Origin: AP-15 sp035538335
GTDB taxonomy: Bacteria > Pseudomonadota > Alphaproteobacteria > ATCC43930 > CGMCC-115725
Direction: 5' to 3'
Length of the DNA: 64,000 nucleotides
Assembly (NCBI GenBank): GCA_035538335.1
Contig: DATLKN010000057.1
Location: 34,585 to 98,584 of the forward strand
In this document: positions 25,537 through 35,026 of the stretch, in pieces
How the letters are laid out: each line of letters opens with the position of its first letter
How positions within the stretch are numbered: the stretch's first letter is position 1
Made by a program: the position numbers and the translations under genes
The notes under the pieces: generated by a model
Database searches by the model: none
What the model saw: only the letters and a program-made list of their open reading frames with translations
Told to the model about the DNA's origin: nothing

Positions 25537-28026
25537 TCACACCGGCACGTTCCAGACGTCCTCGGCGTATTCGGCGATCGCGCGGTCGGAGGAGAACCAG
25601 CCCATGCCGGCAATGTTTAAGAGGCACATCCGCCGCCAGCCCGAGGGGTCGTGCCACAGCCCGTCGATCCGCGCCTGCGCCTGGCAATAGCTCGCGAAAT
25701 CGGCCGCCACCATGTACGGGTCGGCGTGCCGCAGCGTCTCCGCGAGGCCGACGAAGCGGCCCGGCTCGTCCGGCGAAAAGACGCCGTTCGCGATATCCTC
25801 GAGGACGCCCGCCAGCGCCGGCGAGGCGGCGATCGCGTCGCCCGCGTCGAGCCCCTGTGCGCGCCGCGCCACCACTTCCTCGGCATGCAGCCCGAATATC
25901 TCGATGTTCTCCGCCCCGACATGGTCGCGGATCTCGATATTGGCGCCGTCGAGCGTGCCGATCGTCAGCGCGCCGTTCAACGCCAGCTTCATGTTGCCGG
26001 TGCCCGAGGCTTCCATGCCGGCGGTCGAGATCTGCTCCGACAGATCGGCGGCCGGGATGACGATCTGCGCGAGGCTGACGTTGTAATTGGGCAGAAAGGC
26101 GATCTTCAGGCGATCGCCGATCACGGGGTCGCGGTTGACGACCGCCGCCACGTCGTTGATCAGCTTGATGATCAGCTTCGCTTGCGCGTAGCTGGCGGCC
26201 GCCTTGCCGGCGATGATTTTTACCCGCGGCACCCAATCGCGCTCCGGCTCGGCGCGGATCGCGCGCCAGCGAGCGATCGCCTCCAGCAGGTTCAAGAGCT
26301 GGCGCTTGTATTCGTGGATGCGCTTGATCTGTACGTCGAAGAGGGCGGCCGGGTCGAGACGCAGCCCCAACTCCTCGCCGACGCGGTGGGCGAGCGCCAC
26401 CTTGTTCGCGCGCTTGACAGCGCCGAGACGGGCGAGCAGGGCGCCGTCTCCGGCGCCGCCGCGCAATCTTTCGAGGGCGCGCGGATCGTCGAGGACGCCG
26501 CCGGCGCAGGCTTCGTCGAGCAGCCGCGTCAGCGCCGGGTTCGACTGGCCGAGCCAGCGGCGGAAATTGATGCCGTTCGTCTTGTTGACGATGCGGTCGG
26601 GGTAGAGCCGGTGGAACCGGCCGAAGACGGTCTGGCGCATCAATTGGGTGTGCAGGGCCGAAACGCCGTTGACCCGATGCGAGCCGAAAAACGCGAGGTT
26701 CGCCATCCTGACGTGCCGGCCGTCCTCCTCGTCGATCAGCGACACCGCGGCGAGCAGGCCGGGATCGTCGCCGGCGCGCTGCCGGGCGATCTCGAGGTTC
26801 TGCGCATTGATGCGGTAGATGATCTGCAGATGGCGCGGCAGCAGTTGCTCGAAGAGCGGCACCGGCCAGGTTTCGAGCGCCTCGGGCAGCAGCGTGTGGT
26901 TGGTGTAGGAGACCGTCGCGACGGTGATATGCCAGGCCTCGTCCCAGGCGATGTGATGGGTATCGACGAGCAACCGCATCAATTCGGCGACGGCGAGCGC
27001 GGGGTGCGTGTCATTGAGCTGGATCGCGGCGTGCTCGGACAGCGAATAGAGACTGCCATAGGCCCGCGAATGGCGCTGCACGAGGTCCTGCAACGCCGCC
27101 GAGACGAGAAAATACTCCTGCCGCAGCCGCAGTTCGCGCCCGGCCGGCGTGTTGTCGCTCGGGTAGAGGATCTTCGAAAGCGCTTCGGCGCGCGCCTGCT
27201 CGGCGAGCGCGGCCACGTGGTCGCCCTTGTTGAAGACGTCGAGGCGCAGCGGGTCGACGGCGCGCGCCGACCACAGCCGCAGTGGATTGACGCGGCGGCC
27301 GCGCCAGCCGACCATCGGCGTGTCGTAGGCGACGGCCTCGACCGTTTCCGCCGGATGCCAGACGGATCGGGCGCGGCCCTTCGGTAGACGCATCTCTTCG
27401 ACCCAGCCGCCGTACTGGATGTCGTACACTGCCTCCGACCGCTCGAATTCCCACGGATTGCCGAAGCTGAGCCAATCCTCCGGGTATTCGTGCTGCCAGC
27501 CCTCCTTGATGACCTGGCGGAAGAGGCCGTGGTCGTAGCGGATGCCGTAGCCGCAGGCCGGGATGTCGAGCGTCGCCATGCTCTCCATGAAGCAGGCCGC
27601 GAGCCGGCCGAGGCCGCCATTGCCGAGCGCCGCGTCCGGTTCGGCGGTGCGCACCGGATCGAGATCGACGCCGAGATCGCCGAGCGCGGCGCGCACGACG
27701 GGATCGAGGCGCAAATTGCAGATCACCTCGTCGAGGAGCCGGCCGATCAGGAATTCGAGCGACAGGTAATAGACGCGCTTCCTGCCCTTCGCCTGCGCCT
27801 CGCGGTCGCCTTCGAGCCAGCGATAGATGACCCGGTCGCGCAGCGCCAGCGCGGTGGCGACAAACCAGTCGCGCGCCGTCGCCGCGGCCGCGTCCTTGCC
27901 GACGGCGAGGGTCAGTTTGGCGAGGACCGTCGCCTTGAATTCCTGAATGTCTTCCTCGCGCGCCGGCAACTCGCCGGGCGGCGGGCCGGCGGCGGCAAAC
28001 CCCCACGCGGCATGGTTCTTTGGCAT
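25537..28026 (-). CDS. glgP: Glycogen/starch/maltodextrin phosphorylase
   Basis: The 829-residue enzyme cleaves alpha-1,4-glucans with phosphate to glucose 1-phosphate. Family blocks: GNGGLGRLAACFMESMATL, YGIRYDHGLFRQ, the block NDTHPALAVAELMRLL, KTNGINFRRWL and, near residue 675, EASGTGNMKLALNGALTIGT, whose Lys (about 681) holds pyridoxal phosphate. Length is normal. The other glycogen genes (glgA, glgB, glgC, glgX) are absent here, so it stands apart from the usual cluster. It diverges from the amidohydrolase gene; I see no clear promoter in the 243-bp gap. Confidence 0.95.
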   Translation of the reverse strand: MPKNHAAWGFAAAGPPPGELPAREEDIQEFKATVLAKLTLAVGKDAAAATARDWFVATALALRDRVIYRWLEGDREAQAKGRKRVYYLSLEFLIGRLLDEVICNLRLDPVVRAALGDLGVDLDPVRTAEPDAALGNGGLGRLAACFMESMATLDIPACGYGIRYDHGLFRQVIKEGWQHEYPEDWLSFGNPWEFERSEAVYDIQYGGWVEEMRLPKGRARSVWHPAETVEAVAYDTPMVGWRGRRVNPLRLWSARAVDPLRLDVFNKGDHVAALAEQARAEALSKILYPSDNTPAGRELRLRQEYFLVSAALQDLVQRHSRAYGSLYSLSEHAAIQLNDTHPALAVAELMRLLVDTHHIAWDEAWHITVATVSYTNHTLLPEALETWPVPLFEQLLPRHLQIIYRINAQNLEIARQRAGDDPGLLAAVSLIDEEDGRHVRMANLAFFGSHRVNGVSALHTQLMRQTVFGRFHRLYPDRIVNKTNGINFRRWLGQSNPALTRLLDEACAGGVLDDPRALERLRGGAGDGALLARLGAVKRANKVALAHRVGEELGLRLDPAALFDVQIKRIHEYKRQLLNLLEAIARWRAIRAEPERDWVPRVKIIAGKAAASYAQAKLIIKLINDVAAVVNRDPVIGDRLKIAFLPNYNVSLAQIVIPAADLSEQISTAGMEASGTGNMKLALNGALTIGTLDGANIEIRDHVGAENIEIFGLHAEEVVARRAQGLDAGDAIAASPALAGVLEDIANGVFSPDEPGRFVGLAETLRHADPYMVAADFASYCQAQARIDGLWHDPSGWRRMCLLNIAGMGWFSSDRAIAEYAEDVWNVPV

Positions 28027-28269
28027 ACTGTTGAACTCGGTCCCCTATGTCGTCGTTGCGCGGCAAGCCGCTGCGGCCTCGCTTGCCGCCTCCTGCCCGG
28101 CGCGTCCCCCGACTTCCGGCCGGCAGAGGCCCACGATAGTTATCGCTCCGCGGCTTGGAAAGGTTGCGCGGACGTTTCGTAGCCTGGGCATTCTGCGCGC
28201 GGCGTTGTGCCGCGGCGGCCGCGCGCGGTAGCATCGGCCGCGAGGCCGGCGAGCGGGAGGAGGACGCCC

Positions 28270-29409
28270 ATGCAGTACAAACGGATTTCGGCGGATTGCC
28301 ATCTCGATCTGCCCTGGTTGCCGCCCGAGCTGTTCGTTTCCGAGGCCTCGCGCGAGCTGAAGGACCGCATGCCGTTCGTCGCCGACGGCCCCGACGGGCC
28401 GCGCTGGACGACCAAGGCCGGCGTCAATATGGGGCTCCTCGGCGGCGTCGGCTCGGTCGGCGCCAAATATGTGCCGGGGCAGAATTACCGAACCGATAAG
28501 ATGGCCGAGACCGGCCTCTACGAGGACGGCAAGCGCGGCCTGCGCCGCCCGGCCGATCCCGATGCGCGCATCGCCGACATGGACCGCGACGGCGTCGACG
28601 CCGAGATCATCTTCGGCATTCTTGGCGTCGCCTCGCGGGTCGAGGATCCGATCGCGGCGAACGAGATGCTGCGCATCTACAACGATTGGCTCAAAGGTTT
28701 CTGCAGCCATTATCCCGACCGCCAGATCGGCCTCGCCTGCCTGCCCTACGGCGATGTCGAGGCGGCGGCGCAGGAGGTCCGCCGCGTCGCGAAGCTCGGC
28801 CTCAAAGGCCTCGAACTTTCCTGCTCCTGGGACATGGAGCCGATGTGGCACCCGATCTGGGAGCCCTTGTGGCAGGCCGTCAACGAGGCGCAGTTGCCGC
28901 TGCATTTCCACACCTTTCCGGCGATCCCGACGCGCGTGCGCGACCGGCTCGAAGGCCGGACGCGGCGCTCGGCGCATTTCACCAGCGTCGCTGGGTTCCA
29001 GATGAATTTGATCAACATCATCGCGGCGGTGATCGGCGCCGGGGTGCTGGCGCGTTATCCGAACTTGCGCATCGGTCTCGGCGAGAGCGGCATCGGCTGG
29101 CTGCCCTATGCGCTCGACCGCATGGATTTCGAATGGGAGGACCGCTTTCGCGACCTGATGCCGCTGAAGCCCAGCGAATACTGGCGCCGGCAATGCCGCG
29201 CCACCTTCCAGTTCGACCGCATCGGCGCCAAGCTCGTCGACGACATCGGTGTCGAGACGTTGATGTGGGGCTCGGACTATCCGCACCCCGACGGCGTGTG
29301 GCCCGAATCCTCGAAATACATCGAGGAGCAGTTCGAGGGGCTCGCGCCCGACATCGTGCACAAGATCACCTGCGAGAACGCCGGCAAGTTCTACGGGCTG
29401 ATAAACTGA
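28270..29409 (+). CDS. Amidohydrolase 2 (ACMSD-like) family protein
   Basis: The 379-residue TIM-barrel hydrolase or decarboxylase starts MQYKRISADCHLDLPWL, with DxH metal ligands on strand 1 (ADCHLD), another His in LHFHTFPAIP, and the late Asp in MWGSDYPHPDGVWPES. These are the ligands of the ACMSD-like group, which decarboxylate or hydrolyse ring or acyl compounds with one metal ion. GGGAGGAGG before the ATG at 28270 decides the start. No pathway partners are adjacent, so the substrate is unknown. Confidence 0.85.
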   Translation: MQYKRISADCHLDLPWLPPELFVSEASRELKDRMPFVADGPDGPRWTTKAGVNMGLLGGVGSVGAKYVPGQNYRTDKMAETGLYEDGKRGLRRPADPDARIADMDRDGVDAEIIFGILGVASRVEDPIAANEMLRIYNDWLKGFCSHYPDRQIGLACLPYGDVEAAAQEVRRVAKLGLKGLELSCSWDMEPMWHPIWEPLWQAVNEAQLPLHFHTFPAIPTRVRDRLEGRTRRSAHFTSVAGFQMNLINIIAAVIGAGVLARYPNLRIGLGESGIGWLPYALDRMDFEWEDRFRDLMPLKPSEYWRRQCRATFQFDRIGAKLVDDIGVETLMWGSDYPHPDGVWPESSKYIEEQFEGLAPDIVHKITCENAGKFYGLIN

Positions 29410-29426
29410 GTTAGCCTGCCCCACTT

Positions 29427-29489
29427 GTCATACCGGCGAAAGCCGGTATCCATGTCGGCCCGGGGTCCTGGCCTGCGCCGGGACGACAA
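29427..29489. repeat. Palindromic repeat, family D, inverted copy
   Basis: TACCGGCGAAAGCCGGTA is followed by a GGTCCTGGCCTGCGCCGGGAC hairpin, that is, the two stems of 15973-16042 in opposite order. It ends 20 bp before the EttA start and falls inside an upstream extension of that open frame. Confidence 0.85.
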
Positions 29490-29508
29490 AGGTGCGAGGG
29501 AGCTGCCT

Positions 29509-31191
<1,683 letters not shown>

Positions 31192-31193
31192 AC

Positions 31194-31225
31194 GCGCCCC
31201 TCGCCGGCAGCCGGGCGAGGGGCGC
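31194..31225. terminator. Perfect 12-bp hairpin between convergent genes
   Basis: GCGCCCCTCGCC (31194-31205) pairs with GGCGAGGGGCGC (31214-31225) around eight bases, between the stop of ettA and that of mlaC. T-runs are lacking on both sides, so it is probably a bidirectional structure that stabilises or ends both transcripts rather than a classic intrinsic terminator. Confidence 0.6.
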
Positions 31226-31248
31226 AATGTCCTAAATTTGCTCCGGGC

Positions 31249-31860
31249 TCATTCGCCCGATACGGCCGCGGTCTTCTCCTGCATCATGCGCATCAGGCCC
31301 GAGACCCGGCCGCCGTCGCGCTCGATCACCGAGGCGAATTCGGCCCGCTGCGTCACCGCCAGGCTGACGCCGTCGACGATCACGTCGCTGATCCGCAAGC
31401 CGCCGCCTTCCTCGGCCAGCCGCCAATCGACCTTGATCGGCGGCGCCCCGGAGGGGCGGATGATCTCGCTCGCGACGAGCGCGCCGCCGGGGATCTTCCG
31501 GCTGCCCGTCACCTGCAAGGTTTCGCCGCCATACCGCGAAAGCCGGTCGGAATAGGCCGTGGTAATGTATTTGTCGAACAGATTGACGAACTGTTGCTGC
31601 TGCTCCGGGGGCGCCGCCCGCCAGTAGCGGCCGAGCACGAAGCGGGCGATGCCGGGAACGTCGAAATAGCGGTGAAACAGCGTGCGGAACCGCGCCAACC
31701 GCTGCGGCGCCGGGACGTCCCGGCGCAGCACCGTCAGCGTCTGGTTGCCGAGGCTCTCGATCATCGCCGCGGGGTCGCCGGCCGCCGATACGGGCGGCGC
31801 AGGCAACTGCACCGCGGCGGCGGCGAGCGCCGCTGCGGCCAGGAGAAAGCGTCGTCTCAT
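31249..31860 (-). CDS. mlaC: MlaC-family periplasmic phospholipid-binding protein
   Basis: The 203-residue protein has a signal peptide (MRRRFLLAAAALAAAAVQLP, cleaved near VSA-A) and the Tol_Tol_Ttg2 fold: FRTLFHRYFDVPGIARFVLG, YWRAAPPEQQQQFVNLFDKY and the late beta part DVIVDGVSLAVTQRAEFASVI. MlaC ferries phospholipids between the outer-membrane MlaA-porin complex and the inner-membrane MlaFEDB transporter. Its ATG overlaps the mlaA stop by four bases (ATGA), a tight two-gene unit; mlaFEDB is not in the window. Confidence 0.92.
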   Translation of the reverse strand: MRRRFLLAAAALAAAAVQLPAPPVSAAGDPAAMIESLGNQTLTVLRRDVPAPQRLARFRTLFHRYFDVPGIARFVLGRYWRAAPPEQQQQFVNLFDKYITTAYSDRLSRYGGETLQVTGSRKIPGGALVASEIIRPSGAPPIKVDWRLAEEGGGLRISDVIVDGVSLAVTQRAEFASVIERDGGRVSGLMRMMQEKTAAVSGE

Positions 31861-32714
31861 TTGATATGCACCTCGGAGTCATTATCGGCTTCCGAGATAA
31901 CGCCCGAACGCGGCTGCGGGTTCGCATCGGCGACCGGGACGGGTGCCTCGAGGGTCAGTCCCGGATGCGGCAGCGTCGTCTTTTCGTGGCGGATCAGCGC
32001 CGCGCGGCGCTGGAAATAGATGGAGCGCAGCGTCGCGTAATAATCGAGCGAGGTGCGCTCCAGATCGGCCAGCGTCGACAGATAGCGCGAGCGCTGGTCG
32101 ATGCCGCTGATCGCGCCGCGCACGAAGGTCAGGTACAGAAAACCGTTGTCCGAGGCGAGCTGGTTCCAGGGATCGGCGAAATCCTCGGCGACGGAACCGG
32201 TCAGGTCGCGCGGATCGGAGGGGCCGAGGATCGGCACCACGAGATAGGGCCCGGGACCGACGCCCCAGACCCCGAAGGTTATCCCGAAATCCTGCTCGTG
32301 ATAGGCAACGCCCATGCGGCCGGCGACGTCGATGAAACCGCCCAGCCCGACCGTCGAATTGAGCACGAAGCGCACGAGGGTGTCGCCGGCATCGTGCGGC
32401 TCGCCCTGCAGAACGTCGTTCACGAAAATGATCGGGCCGCGCAGATTGCGGAAAAAGGCGTGGATCGAGTCGCGCGCCGGCGCCGGGAAGACGGCACGGT
32501 AGGCCTTCGCCACCGGCACCAGGACATGGTGATCGACCGCGAGGTTGAAGCCGAAGATCGCGCGGTTGGCGTTTTCGTAAGGGTCGTCGAATTCTCCGGC
32601 CTGCCCGGGCTTGGCCGGCTGGCCCGCGCAGCCGGCCAGCAGCAGCGCGAGCGCAACGAGCGCTTGCCGCAGAGCGAGGCGTCTCGGGCGACAGCTCATC
32701 CGTTCTTCTTGCAT
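31857..32714 (-). CDS. mlaA: MlaA/VacJ outer-membrane lipoprotein
   Basis: The 285-residue lipoprotein has a signal with lipobox LLAGC near residue 29 (ALVALALLLAGCAG). Family motifs follow: YENANRAIFGFNLAVDH, FFRNLRGPIIFVNDVLQGE, RFVLNSTVGLGGFIDVA, QDFGITFGVWGVGPGPYLVV and GPSDPRDLTG. It removes misplaced phospholipids from the outer leaflet of the outer membrane. The start may be ATG at 32712-32714 or 32697-32699; both keep the signal. It is coupled to mlaC, and its upstream gap of about 270 bp is shared with the divergent sahR-metF-metH operon. Confidence 0.92.
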   Translation of the reverse strand: MQEERMSCRPRRLALRQALVALALLLAGCAGQPAKPGQAGEFDDPYENANRAIFGFNLAVDHHVLVPVAKAYRAVFPAPARDSIHAFFRNLRGPIIFVNDVLQGEPHDAGDTLVRFVLNSTVGLGGFIDVAGRMGVAYHEQDFGITFGVWGVGPGPYLVVPILGPSDPRDLTGSVAEDFADPWNQLASDNGFLYLTFVRGAISGIDQRSRYLSTLADLERTSLDYYATLRSIYFQRRAALIRHEKTTLPHPGLTLEAPVPVADANPQPRSGVISEADNDSEVHIK

Positions 32715-32931
32715 CTCGTTCCGTCCTCGCTCGGGGGCGATATTCGCGGCAGGGGTGCGGTGCGCCGGCATCCTCGATCGAGCCTGCCGCCGCAACCTGT
32801 GGTGACACGCCATTATACAAGGAAAAACGCGCTGCGTTCCACGTCCAGTTCGAATGCCAGGCCCAATCCGGTCGGCGAGAGGATAGGAGGCCATGGTTAA
32901 CGGAAGGTGTGAGCAGCGGCGCGAATAGCTA

Positions 32932-32960
32932 TTGACGATATAAAGATATCTCTATATGTC
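32932..32960 (+). promoter_or_regulatory. Candidate promoter of the sahR-metF-metH operon
   Basis: TTGACG (32932-32937) and TATGTC (32955-32960) are spaced by 17 bases, a good -35/-10 pair, and lie 27 bp before the sahR ATG. The operator palindrome fills the spacer, so repressor binding would exclude RNA polymerase. Confidence 0.6.
32938..32957. promoter_or_regulatory. SahR-type operator, 20-bp palindrome
   Basis: ATATAAAGATATCTCTATAT matches its own reverse complement at 18 of 20 positions around GATATC. Its AT-rich form stands out from the GC-rich surroundings and fits, as far as I recall, the ATATAAAGA-type box described for SahR, the ArsR-family repressor of the methionine cycle. It overlaps the presumed promoter of an ArsR-type gene followed by metF and metH. 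Confidence 0.75.
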
Positions 32961-32986
32961 TCTGCCTTAATCTGGAGGGCCGGACG

Positions 32987-33988
32987 ATGGAACAGCTGCT
33001 GACGGCGCTGCGTGCGGTCGCCGAGGAGACGCGGCTGCGGCTGCTCGTGCTGCTCGCGCATGGCGAGCTGACGGTCAGCGAACTGACGCAGATCCTCGGA
33101 CAGAGCCAGCCGCGCGTCTCGCGCCATCTGAAGCTGCTCTGCGAAGCGGGCCTTATCGACCGTTTTCGCGAAGGCAGCTGGGTGTTCTACCGCGCCAGCC
33201 TCGCCCCGTCGGCGAGCGCGCTCGCCCGCCATCTCGTCTCGCGATGCGACGAAGCCGATCCGCTCATCGTCCTCGACACGCAGCGCCTCGCCGCGATTAA
33301 GCGGCAGCGCGCCGAGCGGGCGAGCGCCTATTTCCGCGACAACGCCGCCGATTGGGACCGCATCCGCTCGCTCTATGTCGACGAGCGCGAAGTCGAGGCG
33401 GCGCTCGCCGAGATGGTCGGCGCCGGCGCCCCCGCCGATTTGATCGACATCGGCACCGGCACGGGGCACATGCTCGAAGTGCTGGCGCCTGGCGTCGAAC
33501 GCGCGCTCGGCATCGACCAGTCGCGCGAGATGCTGGCCGTGGCCCGCGTCAACCTCGAACGCGCCGGCCTCGACAATGCCGTCGTGCGGTTGGGCGACAT
33601 GTACCAGTTGCCGTTCGCCGACGCCTCCTTCGACGCCGCGATCATCCACCAGGTGCTGCATTATGCCGACCGGCCGGCCGCGGCGATCGCCGAGGCGGCG
33701 CGCGTGCTGCGCCCCGGCGGGCGGCTGGTGATCGGCGATTTTGCGCCGCACGAGCTCGAATTCCTGCGCGAGGAGCAGGCCCACCGCCGGCTCGGCTTCG
33801 CCGATGCCGAGGTCGCCGAATGGTGCCGTGCGGCGGGGCTCGAGCCGCAGCCGCCGCGCCGCCTCGAAGGTGCGCCTCTGACCCTCGTCATCTGGGCGGC
33901 CCAGCGCCTCGACGGGCAGGCCGCCGCCGACACCCGCCGCCGCGCCGCCCGCGGCGCCCCGGCTTTGCTGGAGAAGGAACTCGGCTGA
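32987..33988 (+). CDS. sahR: ArsR-family regulator fused to a SAM-dependent methyltransferase-like domain (SahR type)
   Basis: The 333-residue protein joins an ArsR winged helix (about 5-95: ETRLRLLVLLAHGELTVSEL, ILGQSQPRVSRHLKLLCEAG) to a Rossmann methyltransferase fold (about 125-300: LIDIGTGTGHMLEVLAPGVE, GIDQSREMLAVAR, FDAAIIHQVLHYADRP). No arsenic-binding cysteines of ArsR are visible. In proteobacteria SahR proteins of this build sense S-adenosylhomocysteine and control metF, metH and related genes; here metF overlaps its stop codon (TGATG) and metH follows. A palindrome lies on its promoter. The domain could also act as an enzyme, but a sensor role is more likely. Confidence 0.82.
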   Translation: MEQLLTALRAVAEETRLRLLVLLAHGELTVSELTQILGQSQPRVSRHLKLLCEAGLIDRFREGSWVFYRASLAPSASALARHLVSRCDEADPLIVLDTQRLAAIKRQRAERASAYFRDNAADWDRIRSLYVDEREVEAALAEMVGAGAPADLIDIGTGTGHMLEVLAPGVERALGIDQSREMLAVARVNLERAGLDNAVVRLGDMYQLPFADASFDAAIIHQVLHYADRPAAAIAEAARVLRPGGRLVIGDFAPHELEFLREEQAHRRLGFADAEVAEWCRAAGLEPQPPRRLEGAPLTLVIWAAQRLDGQAAADTRRRAARGAPALLEKELG

Positions 33989-34923
33989 TGGCCGCCCCGC
34001 CCGGCGCCGCGCCGCCGCGCGGCCTTCTCGCCGCCGACCCGGTCGCCGATTTCGACCGCGGGCCGCCGCGCGTCTCCTTCGAGTTCTTCCCGCCGAAGAC
34101 GCCCGAGATGGACGAGAAGCTGTGGCAGGCGATCGAACGCCTCGCGCCGCTCGGGCCCCGCTTCGTCTCGGTCACCTACGGCGCCGGCGGCTCGACCCGC
34201 GAGCGCACGCATGCCTGCGTGCGCCGCATCCGCGCCGAGACGCGCCTCGAACCCGCCGCGCACCTGACCTGCGTCGCCGCCAGCCGCGAGGAGATCGACG
34301 AAGTGGCGCGCGAGTACTGGCTGGCCGGGGTTCGGCACATCGTCGCCTTGCGCGGCGACCCGCCCGGCGGCGAAGGCTATCGGCCGCATCCCGGCGGCTA
34401 CGCCTATGCCGCCGACCTCGTCCGGGGGCTCGCCCGCATCGCCCCGTTCGAGATCAGCGTCGCCGCCTATCCCGAGACCCATCCGGAGGCGAAAAGCCCC
34501 GCCGACGACCTCGACAATCTGAAGCGCAAGATCGATTGCGGCGCGAGCCGCGCGATCACGCAGTATTTCTTCGAGGTCGATCTCTATCTGCGCTTGCGCG
34601 ACCGCGCCGCCGCGAAGGGCATCGCGGTGCCGATCGTGCCCGGCATCCTGCCGGTCAGCAACTTCGCCCAAATCGTCAAGTTCAGCGCGCTGTGCGGCGC
34701 CTCGATCCCGTCCTGGATGGCCGGGCATTTCGCCGGGCTCGACGACGACCCCGACACGCGCCGCCTCGTCGCCGCCTCGCTCGCCGCCGAGCAATGCCGG
34801 CGGCTGCATGCCGAGGGCGTGCACGAATTTCATTTCTATACCCTCAACCGCGCCGACCTGATCGTCGCGATCTGCCATCTCTTGGGCGTGCGCGCGGCGC
34901 GCCCCGCCGCGGCGACGGTGTGA
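33988..34923 (+). CDS. metF: 5,10-methylenetetrahydrofolate reductase
   Basis: The 311-residue FAD enzyme makes 5-methyl-THF, the methyl donor for MetH. Motifs: RVSFEFFPPKTPEMDEKLW at the N-terminus with the catalytic Glu, FVSVTYGAGGSTRERTH, IVALRGDPPGG, ISVAAYPETHPEAK, DNLKRKIDCGASRAITQYFF and VPIVPGILPVSNF. The ATG shares its A with the TGA stop of sahR, so translation is coupled; a much longer frame upstream is out of phase with sahR and rejected. Confidence 0.95.
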   Translation: MAAPPGAAPPRGLLAADPVADFDRGPPRVSFEFFPPKTPEMDEKLWQAIERLAPLGPRFVSVTYGAGGSTRERTHACVRRIRAETRLEPAAHLTCVAASREEIDEVAREYWLAGVRHIVALRGDPPGGEGYRPHPGGYAYAADLVRGLARIAPFEISVAAYPETHPEAKSPADDLDNLKRKIDCGASRAITQYFFEVDLYLRLRDRAAAKGIAVPIVPGILPVSNFAQIVKFSALCGASIPSWMAGHFAGLDDDPDTRRLVAASLAAEQCRRLHAEGVHEFHFYTLNRADLIVAICHLLGVRAARPAAATV

Positions 34924-34962
34924 GCCCGATGCGCCGAGCGCCGCCGCTGCCGTTGCAGCGCA

Positions 34963-35015
34963 ACCCCCTCGCTCCCCTCCCCCGCATGCGGGAGAGGGTT
35001 AAGGCGGGGGCGGGC
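34963..35015. repeat. Palindromic repeat, family A variant, between metF and metH
   Basis: CCCTCCCCCGCATGCGGGAGAGGG forms a stem and is flanked by ACCCCCTCGC and GGCGGGGGCGGG. It fills most of the 103-bp gap inside the operon and will be a hairpin in the mRNA. Confidence 0.7.
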
Positions 35016-35026
35016 AGGCGTCCACG

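Noticed and set aside
29425..29508. Longer EttA start
   Set aside because: The extra residues are encoded by a palindromic repeat and have no counterpart in the family; GTG at 29509 has a ribosome site and matches the known N-terminus.
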